Of a DNA stretch of 64,000 nt, positions 25,966 to 34,951 are shown piece after piece. Origin of the DNA: GCA-2725625 sp964574215 (GTDB lineage Bacteria; Pseudomonadota; Alphaproteobacteria; Rhodospirillales; UBA2165); NCBI GenBank assembly GCA_964574215.1, contig CAZNLR010000012.1, positions 1 through 64,000 of the forward strand, written 5' to 3'. The number at the start of each line of letters is the position of its first letter. Within the stretch, counting starts at the first letter, position 1. Below the pieces are notes generated by a model. The model did no database searches, was not told the DNA's origin, and saw only the letters and a list, made by a program, of their open reading frames with translations. The translations under genes and the position numbers were made by a program.

Positions 25966-27195
25966 GTGCAGGAAAAACAGATAATTCGCCGCGAACGGAC
26001 TGTCCTGGGACTGGTGGGCTCGGCCCATTTCTTCAGTCATTTCTATCTGCTGTCGCTGCCCATGATGTTTTTGGCGATCAAGGCGGATTTCGGCGTCAGC
26101 TTTACCGAACTCGGGGTCATCACCGCCATTTACGCAATCGCGTCGGGCCTCGGCCAATATCCTGTCGGGGTCTATGCCGACCGGATCGGCCCCCGCTGGT
26201 TTCTTATCGGCGGTCTGACGATGATATGCGGGTCGTTTATTCTCATGGGGTTCTGCCAATCCTATTGGCAGTTGTTATTGTTGGCTCTTATTGCCGGTAT
26301 CGGCGATAGCGTATTTCATCCCTGCGATTTGGCCATCATCACGGACACGGTCGAGCAAAAAAGAATGGGCCGGTCCTTCGCCTTTCATACCTTTCTCGGA
26401 TTTGTCGGCTTTGCCGCGGCGCCGTTGATCGTCGGCTTTCTCAGGTCCCAATGGGATTGGCGCTCCGCCGCGCTCACCATCGGTATTGCGGGCATGATTT
26501 TGGTGGTGATTTTGATCTTGAATAACAATCGGCTGGCCGTCGAAAGCGAAAAAAGTGTGGCCGGCGGCAAAACCGAAACCGAGGATCAGGTCAGCGCCTT
26601 TCAATTTCTTAAATCCCTGCCGATCTTGACCCTGTTTTTATTTTATGTGGCGGCGGCTCTGGGGGGCGTCGGCATTCAGCAGTTTTCGCCATCGGCGTTG
26701 CCTTTACTATATGGCGTCGATGAAGCATTGGCGGCGCGGGCGCTGTTCTTTTTTGTTTCCGGCATTGCCGTCGGCATCCTGGTTGGCGGCTACGTCGCCG
26801 ACAAAACCAGCAAGGTGGAACTGGTGGCGACGGTGGGGTATTTCGTCGCATTTCTCATGGTTACGGCCGTCGCCTTCGTGGTGATGCCGTTTATTATGGT
26901 TATTGGGGCCCTTGCCATTGCCGGGTTTATGACGGGATTGGTATTTCCATCCCGGGATATGTTGGTCCGGTCCGTCACGCCGAAAGGATCCTCGGGGAAG
27001 GCCTTCGGTTTCGTCAATTCCGGTTTTAGCTACGGCTGGTTTTTCGGCCCCATCCTGTTCGGCTGGATCATGGATGCGGGATTTGTTTCCGGTGTTTATT
27101 TTACTTCGGGCCTGTTTATGATTCTGGTGACGGGGGCGGCTTTGACGGCAGGGTATTTTGCCCGGCGTCAGATGGCTGCTCAGGCGGCCGAGTAG
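25966..27195 (+). CDS. MFS transporter, second tandem paralogue
   Basis: 409 aa, GTG start 13 bp after the preceding MFS gene. Motifs are GSAHFFSHFYLLSL, GVYADRIGPRWFLIGG, GIGDSVFHPCDLAII and, in the second half, GGYVADKTSKVELVATVGY. Very similar throughout to the third copy (for example both have GVSF-ELG, QYP-GVYADR-GPRWF and GFVNSGFSYG or GFGYG), so these two arose from the more recent duplication. Confidence 0.9.
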   Translation: MQEKQIIRRERTVLGLVGSAHFFSHFYLLSLPMMFLAIKADFGVSFTELGVITAIYAIASGLGQYPVGVYADRIGPRWFLIGGLTMICGSFILMGFCQSYWQLLLLALIAGIGDSVFHPCDLAIITDTVEQKRMGRSFAFHTFLGFVGFAAAPLIVGFLRSQWDWRSAALTIGIAGMILVVILILNNNRLAVESEKSVAGGKTETEDQVSAFQFLKSLPILTLFLFYVAAALGGVGIQQFSPSALPLLYGVDEALAARALFFFVSGIAVGILVGGYVADKTSKVELVATVGYFVAFLMVTAVAFVVMPFIMVIGALAIAGFMTGLVFPSRDMLVRSVTPKGSSGKAFGFVNSGFSYGWFFGPILFGWIMDAGFVSGVYFTSGLFMILVTGAALTAGYFARRQMAAQAAE

Positions 27196-27201
27196 ACAGA
27201 A

Positions 27202-28455
27202 ATGCAGGATACTCATCTCGTCAGGCAGGAAAGGCTGGTTCTGGGGCTGGTTTCCACCGCCCATTTTTTCAGTCACTTCTTTATTTTGACTTTGCCGCTT
27301 TTGTTCCTGGCCATCAAATCGGAGTACGGCGTCAGCTTTAAGGAACTGGGATTGATCACCGCCCTCTACGGAGTGGGATCGGCCATCGGCCAATACCCCA
27401 TGGGTGTTTACGCCGATCGGTTTGGACCACGCTGGTTTATGATTGGCGGGATGGTCATCGTATCCTGCGCCTTCATTTTGATGGGGTTAAGCCATTCCTA
27501 TTGGCCCCTGGTGGCGTTGGCCTTGTTAGCCGGTTTGGGAGACAGCGTTTTTCACCCGACCGACTTTATCGTTATCACCGCCTCTATCAGACAGGAACGT
27601 CTTGGACGGGCCTATGCCGTTCACGCCTTCATGGGTTTCGCCGGATTCGCCGCCGCGCCGGTAATCATCGATCCGCTGCGCAGCAATTGGGATTGGCACA
27701 CGGCGGCGATTGTGGCCGGGGCCATGGGGCTGGTAATGGCGATCCTCCTGCTGATGAACCAGCGCCTTTTGATCGGCGAAACTACCAAACCAAATGATGC
27801 CGAAAGCGGAGAGCATGAGACCGGAGAAGGGCCGCAAATGGGCGCCATCGCCTTTTTGCGTTCGCCGGTTATTCTGATGTTGTTTGCGTTCTATATCTCG
27901 ACGGCTCTTGCCGGTAACGGTATTCAGCAATTTACCCCGTCGGCTCTGCCCATCATGTACGGCATCGACGAAACCTGGGCCAGTAGGGCTTTGCTGGGGT
28001 TCGGCCTGGGCATCGCGCTCGGGGTGCTGGCCGGCGGTGTTTTGGCGGAAAAAACCAGCCGGCTCGAACTGGTGGCGACACTGGCTTATCTGATCGCCAT
28101 CATCATGGTTCTGATGGTGGCGTTCGTAAGAATGCCCGCTATCGCCATTGTTCTGGTCATATTTACCACCGGCTTTATGAGCGGGATCGTCATGCCGTCC
28201 CGGGATTTGCTGGTGCGGGCGGTGGCGCCCAAAGGGTCTTCGGGCAAGGCTTTTGGTTTTGTGAATTCCGGGTTCGGTTACGGCGCTATCGCCGGCCCAC
28301 TGGTTTTCGGCTGGGTGATGGATTCAGGATACATTCCCGGTCTCTATATCGGCTCCGGCGTATTCATGGTGGTCGTCATCGTCACGGCCTTGGCTGCCGC
28401 CCACCTGGCGCGGCCGCATACCGCCAATCAAACAGCGGATCAGGCTGCGGAATAA
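27202..28455 (+). CDS. MFS transporter, third tandem paralogue
   Basis: 417 aa, starting 6 bp after the second copy. Contains STAHFFSHFFILTL, GVYADRFGPRWFMIGG, GLGDSVFHPTDFIVI and GGVLAEKTSRLELVATLAY. In the last loop motif the usual ADK becomes AEK. A short Gln/Ala-rich tail ends the protein. It is convergent with the glyoxalase II gene, 3 bp away, so the tandem array ends the operon that begins with thiSG. Confidence 0.9.
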   Translation: MQDTHLVRQERLVLGLVSTAHFFSHFFILTLPLLFLAIKSEYGVSFKELGLITALYGVGSAIGQYPMGVYADRFGPRWFMIGGMVIVSCAFILMGLSHSYWPLVALALLAGLGDSVFHPTDFIVITASIRQERLGRAYAVHAFMGFAGFAAAPVIIDPLRSNWDWHTAAIVAGAMGLVMAILLLMNQRLLIGETTKPNDAESGEHETGEGPQMGAIAFLRSPVILMLFAFYISTALAGNGIQQFTPSALPIMYGIDETWASRALLGFGLGIALGVLAGGVLAEKTSRLELVATLAYLIAIIMVLMVAFVRMPAIAIVLVIFTTGFMSGIVMPSRDLLVRAVAPKGSSGKAFGFVNSGFGYGAIAGPLVFGWVMDSGYIPGLYIGSGVFMVVVIVTALAAAHLARPHTANQTADQAAE

Positions 28456-28458
28456 CCG

Positions 28459-29250
28459 CTACCAGTCGTTCCTTAGTTCCCGCAGCTTCAGAAACACGGT
28501 CATTTCATCCGGCTGGTCGGGCAGGTCCGGAAATGCCTCTTTAATCCTGGCGATAACCGACGGGCTTCTGAGGCGGAAAAAGGCGTTGAATTCCTTTTCG
28601 CCGCCCAGATTGGTGACCATGGCGTTGGCGGGGTCCTGGTCTTTGACGCGGGAGAGAAGTTCGCTGGCGAACACATTGTCCGGCTCCCGATCCAGGGTGA
28701 ACTCCAGATTATTTTTGATGTAATCATGCCCGGGATAAATCAATGTCTCATCGGGCAGCTTCGTCAATTGTTCGACAAAGGTGGTGTAGAGGGCTTCGGG
28801 ATGGCCTCCGTTGTGGCAATTGCCGGCCCCGGCATTGAACAGCGTATCACCGGCGAAAAGGGCGGGGGTGTCCGTATGGGACAACAGGCAGACATGGCTC
28901 ATGGTATGGCCCGGCGTGTCCATGACTTCTAATTCCACCGACTTTCCTACCTTCACCGTATCGCCAGCGTTGAGCCCGATGTCCACATCGGGAATTTTAT
29001 CCTTTGCGTTTTCGTGGGCGAGAATTTTCGCGCCGGTCGCCTTTACCATGCCCGGATTGCCGGCAATGTGATCGCCATGATGATGGGTGTTGAGGATTTG
29101 AGTGATCTGCCAGCCCCTCTCTTTGGCCGCATCGAGGCACATTTGATATTCCAGCGGATCAATGGCCACGGCTTCGCCCGTTTCGGGGCAGGCAATCAGG
29201 TAATTAAAATTCCGGTAATCGTTCCCGGTCCAGACTTGTTCGACGAGCAC
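28459..29250 (-). CDS. gloB: Hydroxyacylglutathione hydrolase (glyoxalase II)
   Basis: Metallo-beta-lactamase-fold thioesterase that releases D-lactate and glutathione. The binuclear-metal motif is NTHHHGDHIAGN. Further ligands are in TPGHTMSHVC, LFAGDTLFNAGAG and IYPGHDYIKNNLEF. C-terminal glutathione-binding region includes FNAFFRLRSP. 263 aa is close to the family norm. It converges with the MFS array and lies 34 bp downstream of the NfeD gene on the same strand. Confidence 0.93.
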   Translation of the reverse strand: MLVEQVWTGNDYRNFNYLIACPETGEAVAIDPLEYQMCLDAAKERGWQITQILNTHHHGDHIAGNPGMVKATGAKILAHENAKDKIPDVDIGLNAGDTVKVGKSVELEVMDTPGHTMSHVCLLSHTDTPALFAGDTLFNAGAGNCHNGGHPEALYTTFVEQLTKLPDETLIYPGHDYIKNNLEFTLDREPDNVFASELLSRVKDQDPANAMVTNLGGEKEFNAFFRLRSPSVIARIKEAFPDLPDQPDEMTVFLKLRELRNDW

Positions 29251-29284
29251 GTTGTTCTCCCCTTATATTTTTGAATTCGATACT

Positions 29285-29740
29285 TTAAGCGCTGGTATCT
29301 TTTTCGACAACCAATGTGGACCCATCCATACGGACGACTTTAACCAGCGTTCCTTTTGGCATATCAGCGCCAGAAGTCCTCCAGCTTGTGTCATCGATAA
29401 CCAGCTTTCCGACACCGTTTTGAATTGATTCAGAAAGGACAAAGCTTTTCCCGACATATCCTTCTCCACGTCGATTGAGGGCGGGATGATCCGTATCCTG
29501 TGGTTTACGGGCAATGATTTGTCGTCCGACATAGAGACTAATGGCAGACAAAACAGCGAAAATCAGGAGCTGGTATTCCCAGGTGATATTCGGCGCAAGG
29601 AACAGAAGACCCCCGGTGAGGATGGCGGCAATCCCAATCCACATGGCGATGAAGCCGGGGACCAGGATTTCCAGCGCGATCAGGACAACGCCCAGAATGA
29701 GCCAGTGCCAGAAAATCAGTTGGTCAAGATATTCCATCAT
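29285..29740 (-). CDS. NfeD-family membrane protein
   Basis: 151 aa short NfeD with no protease domain. Two or three hydrophobic segments at residues 10-28, 30-50 and 55-72 precede a C-terminal OB-fold (GKSFVLSESIQNGVGKLVIDDTSWR and GTLVKVVRMDGSTLVVE). NfeD proteins typically pair with SPFH proteins, and the partner gene ends only 31 bp upstream. Together they are thought to organise membrane microdomains. Confidence 0.93.
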   Translation of the reverse strand: MMEYLDQLIFWHWLILGVVLIALEILVPGFIAMWIGIAAILTGGLLFLAPNITWEYQLLIFAVLSAISLYVGRQIIARKPQDTDHPALNRRGEGYVGKSFVLSESIQNGVGKLVIDDTSWRTSGADMPKGTLVKVVRMDGSTLVVEKDTSA

Positions 29741-29771
29741 TAATTTTTATCATCCGCGATCTAATTTGACA

Positions 29772-30746
29772 TCAAGATTCTGATGACGGAACACTGCCTC
29801 CTGGCGTTTTCACGGCCCCTCCGCCGCCAACCGCTTCCTTGGCGAGTTCAGCGATACCGCCGACCGCACCGATCAGGCTGGAAGCTTCAAGAGGCATCAT
29901 AATAACTTTCTGATTTCGCGCCGAAGCGACTTTTTCCAAGGCTTCGGTGTATTTCAAGGCAACGAAATAGTTGATTGCCTGAACGTTACCGTCGGCTATA
30001 GCATCGGAGACAGATGTCGTCGCCTTGGCTTCAGCTTCAGCAGCACGTTCCCTGGCTTCGGCTTCTCGGAAGGCTGCTTCCTTTAATCCTTCAGCTTCCA
30101 AAATGGCGGCCTGTTTTTCGCCTTCGGCTTTTAGTATCTGCGCCTGGCGCTCTCCTTCCGCTTCCAGTATCAGGGCCCGTTTTTCCCGTTCTGCCTTCAT
30201 TTGACGAGCCATCGAATCGACCAGATCACGGGGTGGCGCGATGTCTTTGATTTCCACGCGTGTCACTTTGATGCCCCAGGGGTTGGTGGCGCCATCTATC
30301 ACAGTTAGCAGTCTGGAATTGATGGCGTCCCTTTGAGACAAAAGTTCGTCAAGATCCATGGAACCCATAACTGTACGTAAATTGGTCATGCTAAGATTCA
30401 GCATGGCATTGAACAGATCGTTGACTTCATAGGCGGCCTTTGCCGCATCCAGCACTTGAAAAAAAACAACGCCATCGACGGATACCATGGCATTGTCCTT
30501 GGTGATGACTTCCTGGGTCGGAACATCGAGAACCTGTTCCATCATGTTCATTTTATTGCCGACCCGGTCGATAATCGGAATGATGAAATGTAGACCTGGC
30601 TTTAGCGTTCTTGAATATCGTCCAAATCGTTCGAGCGTAAATTCCAGACCTTGCGGCACCGTTTTAATGCCCATTAGAACGAAGAGAACGGCGAGGACAA
30701 AGATAAGAATCGCGAACACTGAAAATTCAGAAATTCCGGGAACCAT
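29772..30746 (-). CDS. qmcA: SPFH/Band 7 (stomatin-like, QmcA-type) membrane protein
   Basis: 324 aa. One N-terminal helix (about 8-28), then the SPFH domain with VPQGLEFTLERFGRYSRTLKPGLHFIIPIID and DNAMVSVDGVVFFQVLDA. A long coiled coil follows (about 185-250), rich in AEGE repeats such as ILEAEGERQAQILKAEGEK. The C-terminal segment EKVASARNQKVIMMP leads to a short Gly-rich tail. It forms an operon with the NfeD partner downstream. Role in membrane quality control is known for the family and is inferred here. Confidence 0.94.
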   Translation of the reverse strand: MVPGISEFSVFAILIFVLAVLFVLMGIKTVPQGLEFTLERFGRYSRTLKPGLHFIIPIIDRVGNKMNMMEQVLDVPTQEVITKDNAMVSVDGVVFFQVLDAAKAAYEVNDLFNAMLNLSMTNLRTVMGSMDLDELLSQRDAINSRLLTVIDGATNPWGIKVTRVEIKDIAPPRDLVDSMARQMKAEREKRALILEAEGERQAQILKAEGEKQAAILEAEGLKEAAFREAEARERAAEAEAKATTSVSDAIADGNVQAINYFVALKYTEALEKVASARNQKVIMMPLEASSLIGAVGGIAELAKEAVGGGGAVKTPGGSVPSSES

Positions 30747-30894
30747 GACGATCTAACTCCTTGTAAAATAATATTTTTATTGAATAAATTTTAGATGATT
30801 TATTCTTGTTCAACCAATGGTTCTATCCAACATAGAATAAATTATTTTCACTGCAAGGCTTGACAATACTTGTCGGTTGGAGAATTTCAGACGG

Positions 30895-31536
30895 ATGTCT
30901 CTTCGGATAACAAAGCAAACATTTCGACAAGGCGCTGAGGAATTGGCGCGGCGGGACAAGGATTTTAAACGCCTTTACGAAATCTCCGGACTGCCGGGTT
31001 TGCGGTCGCGGTCCACCGGTTACGGGACTATTCTCAAAATTATCAATTCGCAGCAAGTGTCGGTGGCGGCGGCGAAAGCCATCAACGGGCGGCTCGACGC
31101 CGTCGAGAATCCCATGCGGCCGGAAACCTTTTTGCAACTGACAGAAAAACAAATTAGGGAAATAGGACTTAGCCGCCAAAAGGCCGGGTATGGCCGCGCC
31201 ATCGCCGAGGCCGTGGTCGAGGATGGGTTCAATTTCCGCCGCGTTGCCCGGATGGGCGACGAGGACGCCATCGAAGCGCTGACCAGCTTGAAGGGCGTCG
31301 GACGGTGGACCGCCGAAGTCTACCTGTTGTTTGCCCTCCGCCGTCCCGACCTATGGCCGGTGGACGATCTCGGCGTCGTGAAGGGGCTGACGGATTTAAA
31401 AGGATTGGCCGAACGGCCCGACCGTGAACAGATGATCGAATTGGGCGAGGCCTGGCGGCCCTGGCGCAGCGTAGCCGCCCGGCTGCTATGGCATCACATA
31501 GGTGAGGTGGAGCGGAACAAAAAGAAGCTTCGGTAA
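30895..31536 (+). CDS. DNA-3-methyladenine glycosylase II (AlkA/HhH-GPD type)
   Basis: Base-excision repair glycosylase of about 213 aa. The helix-hairpin-helix is TSLKGVGRWTAEVYLLF, followed by the GPD loop with the catalytic Asp in LWPVDDLGVVKG. It is the short form without the AlkA N-terminal beta-sheet. The ATG at 30895 is preferred over a TTG at 30877; GGAGAA lies 15 bp upstream. A small palindrome GACAA-TAC-TTGTC overlaps the putative promoter at 30862-30874. The end is 1 bp from the end of the convergent Sel1 gene. Confidence 0.9.
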   Translation: MSLRITKQTFRQGAEELARRDKDFKRLYEISGLPGLRSRSTGYGTILKIINSQQVSVAAAKAINGRLDAVENPMRPETFLQLTEKQIREIGLSRQKAGYGRAIAEAVVEDGFNFRRVARMGDEDAIEALTSLKGVGRWTAEVYLLFALRRPDLWPVDDLGVVKGLTDLKGLAERPDREQMIELGEAWRPWRSVAARLLWHHIGEVERNKKKLR

Positions 31537-31537
31537 T

Positions 31538-32194
31538 TTAATTTAACGATGCGACAGGCGCTTTCAGCCGGGTGAAAAACCGCTTAAAAAATTCTTCACG
31601 GGAGATTAGCGGCGGCCGTTTGGCTTTTATTAATTCAAACGCTGCTATTTCCGTTTTGTTCATTCTGCTTTTATGTGCCTCAAACTTACTACCGACACTT
31701 CTTTTCAATTCACTTGCCCATAAATAGTAAAATGCGGCTTGGGGATAATCCTTTACCCCGCAAGCTTTTGATTCCAATACATCGCCCAGCTGCAACATGC
31801 TCATCACATGCCCGGTATGGGCAGCAAATTCCAGAAGCTCCATATACACGCCGCAGCCGATCTCAATTTCCGGACTACGTCTGGCGGCAGCTAAATACCA
31901 TACAGCGCTGTCCAATTGCCCGAGCTTGGCGCTTTTCCAGAACCACTGGGCGGCTGTTTGGTAATTGCGGTTCGGCGATATCGGGTCGAAGTATAACCGG
32001 CCGACAAAATACGTGGCCACGGGATCGCCAGTTGCAGCATCTTTTTTGAACTCCTCGAGGGCCAGACCGTAATCACCGTTTTTATAGGCGAGGAAAGCGG
32101 CATCGCGATCACGGATGATAAGGGCGCCCACGATCAATAGTGCGGCAAATCCGACGATAAGTGTCCTGGTGAATGTATTTCCGGTTAGAGACAT
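31538..32194 (-). CDS. Membrane-anchored Sel1-like repeat protein
   Basis: 218 aa. One N-terminal hydrophobic helix (about 10-28) acts as anchor or uncleaved signal. The rest contains Sel1/TPR-like units: FLAYKNGDYGLALEEFKKDAATGD, ATYFVGRLYFD, AAQWFWKSAKLGQLDSAVWYLAAA and GHVMSMLQLGDVLE. Such repeats mediate protein interactions, and its partners are unknown. A basic C-terminal tail follows. It is divergent from the threonine aldolase gene, with about 87 bp between. Confidence 0.78.
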   Translation of the reverse strand: MSLTGNTFTRTLIVGFAALLIVGALIIRDRDAAFLAYKNGDYGLALEEFKKDAATGDPVATYFVGRLYFDPISPNRNYQTAAQWFWKSAKLGQLDSAVWYLAAARRSPEIEIGCGVYMELLEFAAHTGHVMSMLQLGDVLESKACGVKDYPQAAFYYLWASELKRSVGSKFEAHKSRMNKTEIAAFELIKAKRPPLISREEFFKRFFTRLKAPVASLN

Positions 32195-32281
32195 GATGCC
32201 TCATTAATACGGGATGCTTGCAGAGGCTGTAAAGTGATGCGATTTTATATCCATCAGGGAACATACTTTGAGCGCCGAAAA

Positions 32282-33337
32282 ATGGCTGCAAAAATAGACA
32301 AACCGAGAATCGAACTCTTCAGCGACACCAAATCCCGGCCCAGCGAAGCGATGCTAAAGGCTATGATAAGTGCGGAGACCGGTGATGAGCAGGCCGGTGA
32401 GGACCCCACAACCCTGGCCCTGTGCGAAAAAGTCTGTGAGCTTCTGGGTAAAAATGCCGCCTTGTTTTTGCCGTCCGGCACCATGTGCAATCAAATTGCT
32501 CTTGCGGTTCATTGCCGGCCCGGTGACGAGATCATCGCCGAGCGCTCTTCCCATATTATAAATTTTGAAACCGGCGGCGCGGCGGTGTTGGCCCGGGCGA
32601 TGATCAATTCCATCGATGGCGAGCGGGGACAGTTCTCCGTCGATCAGGCGCGTAGCGCCCTGCGCCCGGAAATGCGCCACATGCCCAACAGCCGCATGAT
32701 CGCGGTGGAGCAGACCGCCAATATGGGCGGTGGCGGTATCTGGCCCCTTGAAGTGCTGCACGGACTGTCCGCCCTAGCCCACGAAAACGGCCTGATCATG
32801 CATATGGACGGCGCCCGGCTGATCAATGCCGTCGTCGCCTCGGGTATTTCAGCCAAGGACTATGGCGCGACAGTGGATACCATTTGGATCGATCTGTCGA
32901 AAGGGTTGGGTTGTCCGGTCGGGGCGGTATTGGCCGGGTCGGAAGAATTCATAGCCGAAGCCTGGCAGTGGAAACAGCGGTTGGGCGGTGCATTGCGGCA
33001 ATCGGGCGTTCTCGCCGCCGCCGGAATTTTCGCTCTTGAAAACAACGTTTTGAGAATGGCGGAAGATCATGCCAACGCGAAACTTTTTGCCAAAAGCATC
33101 AGTAACATTCCTGGAGTTTCAATCGATATATCCTCGGTGGAAACCAATATTGTGATTTTCAGTGTCGAAAATACCGGTATGACCGCCCCGCAAATCGCGG
33201 AACAATTGATGTCGTTCGGCATCCGTGTCGGATCCATGAACAAGCATCAAATCCGTGCGGTGACCCACCTTGATGTGGACCGGGCAGGGGTGGAAGAAGC
33301 CGCCGATACCATGGGGCGCATCATCCAAAACACCTGA
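32282..33337 (+). CDS. Low-specificity L-threonine aldolase / beta-eliminating lyase family
   Basis: PLP-dependent fold type I enzyme that cleaves threonine or allo-threonine to glycine and acetaldehyde, or acts on a related beta-hydroxy amino acid. It has the early ELFSDTKSRPSEAM, AVEQTANMGGGGIWPLE, HMDGARLINA and the PLP-Lys motif in IDLSKGLGCPVGAVLAG. 351 aa. An upstream GTG-ATG at 32234-32237 adds 15-16 residues that look non-homologous, so the ATG at 32282 was chosen. It stands alone on the plus strand with a small protein gene after it. Confidence 0.9.
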   Translation: MAAKIDKPRIELFSDTKSRPSEAMLKAMISAETGDEQAGEDPTTLALCEKVCELLGKNAALFLPSGTMCNQIALAVHCRPGDEIIAERSSHIINFETGGAAVLARAMINSIDGERGQFSVDQARSALRPEMRHMPNSRMIAVEQTANMGGGGIWPLEVLHGLSALAHENGLIMHMDGARLINAVVASGISAKDYGATVDTIWIDLSKGLGCPVGAVLAGSEEFIAEAWQWKQRLGGALRQSGVLAAAGIFALENNVLRMAEDHANAKLFAKSISNIPGVSIDISSVETNIVIFSVENTGMTAPQIAEQLMSFGIRVGSMNKHQIRAVTHLDVDRAGVEEAADTMGRIIQNT

Positions 33338-33391
33338 CTATAAATTTGTGCTACAATTAGTCTCTATTGGGGGTGAAAGATCGGGTAAAGG

Positions 33392-33700
33392 ATGATCTAT
33401 GCCGTATCCGCCAAACTGAAAGAGGAAAAGGCCGCCGAGTTTCTCGGGCGTCTGTCCGACGGTTCTATTGCCGCTCAGAAGCCGGATGGTGCGGAAATGG
33501 TCGACGCCATGGCGCGGGCGCGCATCGGTGAAGACGGGCTGACGCGCTGGTCGGAAATCTGCTTTTGCGCCACGCCGTTAAAGCATGAGCGGGAAACCGT
33601 TCTCGATACGTATTTTTCCGATTTTTCAACCGAGGAAATCGATGAGCATCGGGATTTCGAAGGCGTTTTCTTGATGGAGCATTTAGCCGCCGCCGGATAA
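33392..33700 (+). CDS. Conserved-looking small protein of unknown function
   Basis: 102 aa, soluble, acidic. The N-terminal MIYAVSAKLKEEKAAEFLGRL and the later FCATPLKHERETVLDTYFSDF suggest a ferredoxin-like or antibiotic-monooxygenase-type small fold, but I cannot assign a family. GTAAAGG lies just ahead of the ATG. The last 18 bp overlap, on the opposite strand, the end of the ATP-grasp gene. Codon use looks like that of its neighbours, which supports a real gene. Confidence 0.7.
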   Translation: MIYAVSAKLKEEKAAEFLGRLSDGSIAAQKPDGAEMVDAMARARIGEDGLTRWSEICFCATPLKHERETVLDTYFSDFSTEEIDEHRDFEGVFLMEHLAAAG

Positions 33701-34939
33701 GGGCTCGATGTCAAAGCTTAAGAGGTCATGGGCTTTCCTGAGAGCGCTCTCGACGTTTTCAGGTGTTTCGGCTTTGGCAAATATGAACCCCAAATATTGA
33801 TCGCCTTCGGGGATCGGGATCACCGTGCGGCCTAGCGCGATGCTGACGGTAACGTCGGTGACGCCTTCAATGGCTCGAGCCTGCTCGAGGCCGCTTACCT
33901 GTTTTAAGACTCCCGCTTCCGGGATTGGGATCATCATCACGCCCGATGCGATCGACTCCCGTTCCTTGCTGGCAATGGGCTTGCCGAGCGCATGGCGCAA
34001 TATGATCTCCTCCAACGATAAATCGTCTCCGAAGGTCAGGCTGCGGGAACAGAGGCCGCCGATGGATCGCGCCGCCAGTTCAACAATCCACGGTCCTTTT
34101 TCATTGGCGAACCGGTCGGTTTCCAGCACCCGCAACTCGGCGTGAATGGGGCCTTCGGTGAGGCCGATGGCCGCCGCCGCCCGTTCGGTCATGGCGCGCA
34201 GGATCTCTTGCGTTTCAGGAGAATAGCGTGACGGTGTAACGTAGAGGGTTTCTTCGAAATAAGGTCCGTCCAATGGGTCCGGTTTGTCGAATAGGGCGAG
34301 TGTGGTTAGTTTACCGTCCTCCAGCAATCCTTCCAGCGCCACTTCCTCACCTTCGATAAAATCCTCGATCAGAATACCGGGCGCGGCGATATCGCCGATC
34401 TCGGCCAATAGGTGTTTGATGCGGTTATAAGCATGCGCAAATTCTTCCGCGTTATCGGCGCGGATGACACCGCGGCTGGCCGACAGATTTAACGGCTTGA
34501 GCACGCAGGGGAAATCCACCCTGCCGGCAAATTTCTTGGGATCCTCGTCGAGGGAGACAAACTGGAATTTCGGCGAGGGCAATCCTGCGTCGGATAGTTT
34601 AGTTCGCATATCCAGTTTGTTGCCGGCGACGGCAATCGTCTGCCAGTCGTTGTGGGGTAACGCCAAATGATCGGACGCCTTGGCCGCCAAGACGCCGGTG
34701 ACGTCATCTACAGCAATAATAGCGGCCAGAGGGTAGTCTCGACTGAAATCGATGACTTGTTGAACGCCTTGGGTAATGTCCTTGAAATCAACGGTGACGG
34801 TGCCGCCATGGGAGAATTCCTCAAGCACCTGTTTCTCGTCGGAACCGACTGTTACATCGACGCCAATACGGTTTGCCGCCGCCAAAAAATCACTGACACG
34901 GTAAGAGGTGGATGGAATAAGCAGAAGGAGCCGGGACAT
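33683..34939 (-). CDS. ATP-grasp domain carboxylate-amine ligase-like protein
   Basis: 418 aa. N-terminal Rossmann-like region (about 1-100), then an ATP-grasp core: DFPCVLKPLNLSASRGVIRADN (nucleotide Lys), GILIEDFIEGEEVALEGLL, and the metal-binding HAELRVLE with PWIVELAARSIGG. The C-terminal segment has VMMIPIPEAG and GRTVIPIPEGDQYLGFIFA. It resembles enzymes that join an amino acid or peptide to a carboxylate. It begins 12 bp after the radical SAM gene with the CCAEP tail, so they are co-transcribed; the product of the pair is unknown. Confidence 0.88.
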   Translation of the reverse strand: MSRLLLLIPSTSYRVSDFLAAANRIGVDVTVGSDEKQVLEEFSHGGTVTVDFKDITQGVQQVIDFSRDYPLAAIIAVDDVTGVLAAKASDHLALPHNDWQTIAVAGNKLDMRTKLSDAGLPSPKFQFVSLDEDPKKFAGRVDFPCVLKPLNLSASRGVIRADNAEEFAHAYNRIKHLLAEIGDIAAPGILIEDFIEGEEVALEGLLEDGKLTTLALFDKPDPLDGPYFEETLYVTPSRYSPETQEILRAMTERAAAAIGLTEGPIHAELRVLETDRFANEKGPWIVELAARSIGGLCSRSLTFGDDLSLEEIILRHALGKPIASKERESIASGVMMIPIPEAGVLKQVSGLEQARAIEGVTDVTVSIALGRTVIPIPEGDQYLGFIFAKAETPENVESALRKAHDLLSFDIEPLSGGG

Positions 34940-34951
34940 GCTCGTATTTTA

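Noticed and set aside
30805..30835. SOS box like GTTC-N-GTTC before the AlkA-type glycosylase
   Set aside because: The two GTTC copies are 8 bp apart, not the 7 of the alphaproteobacterial LexA site.
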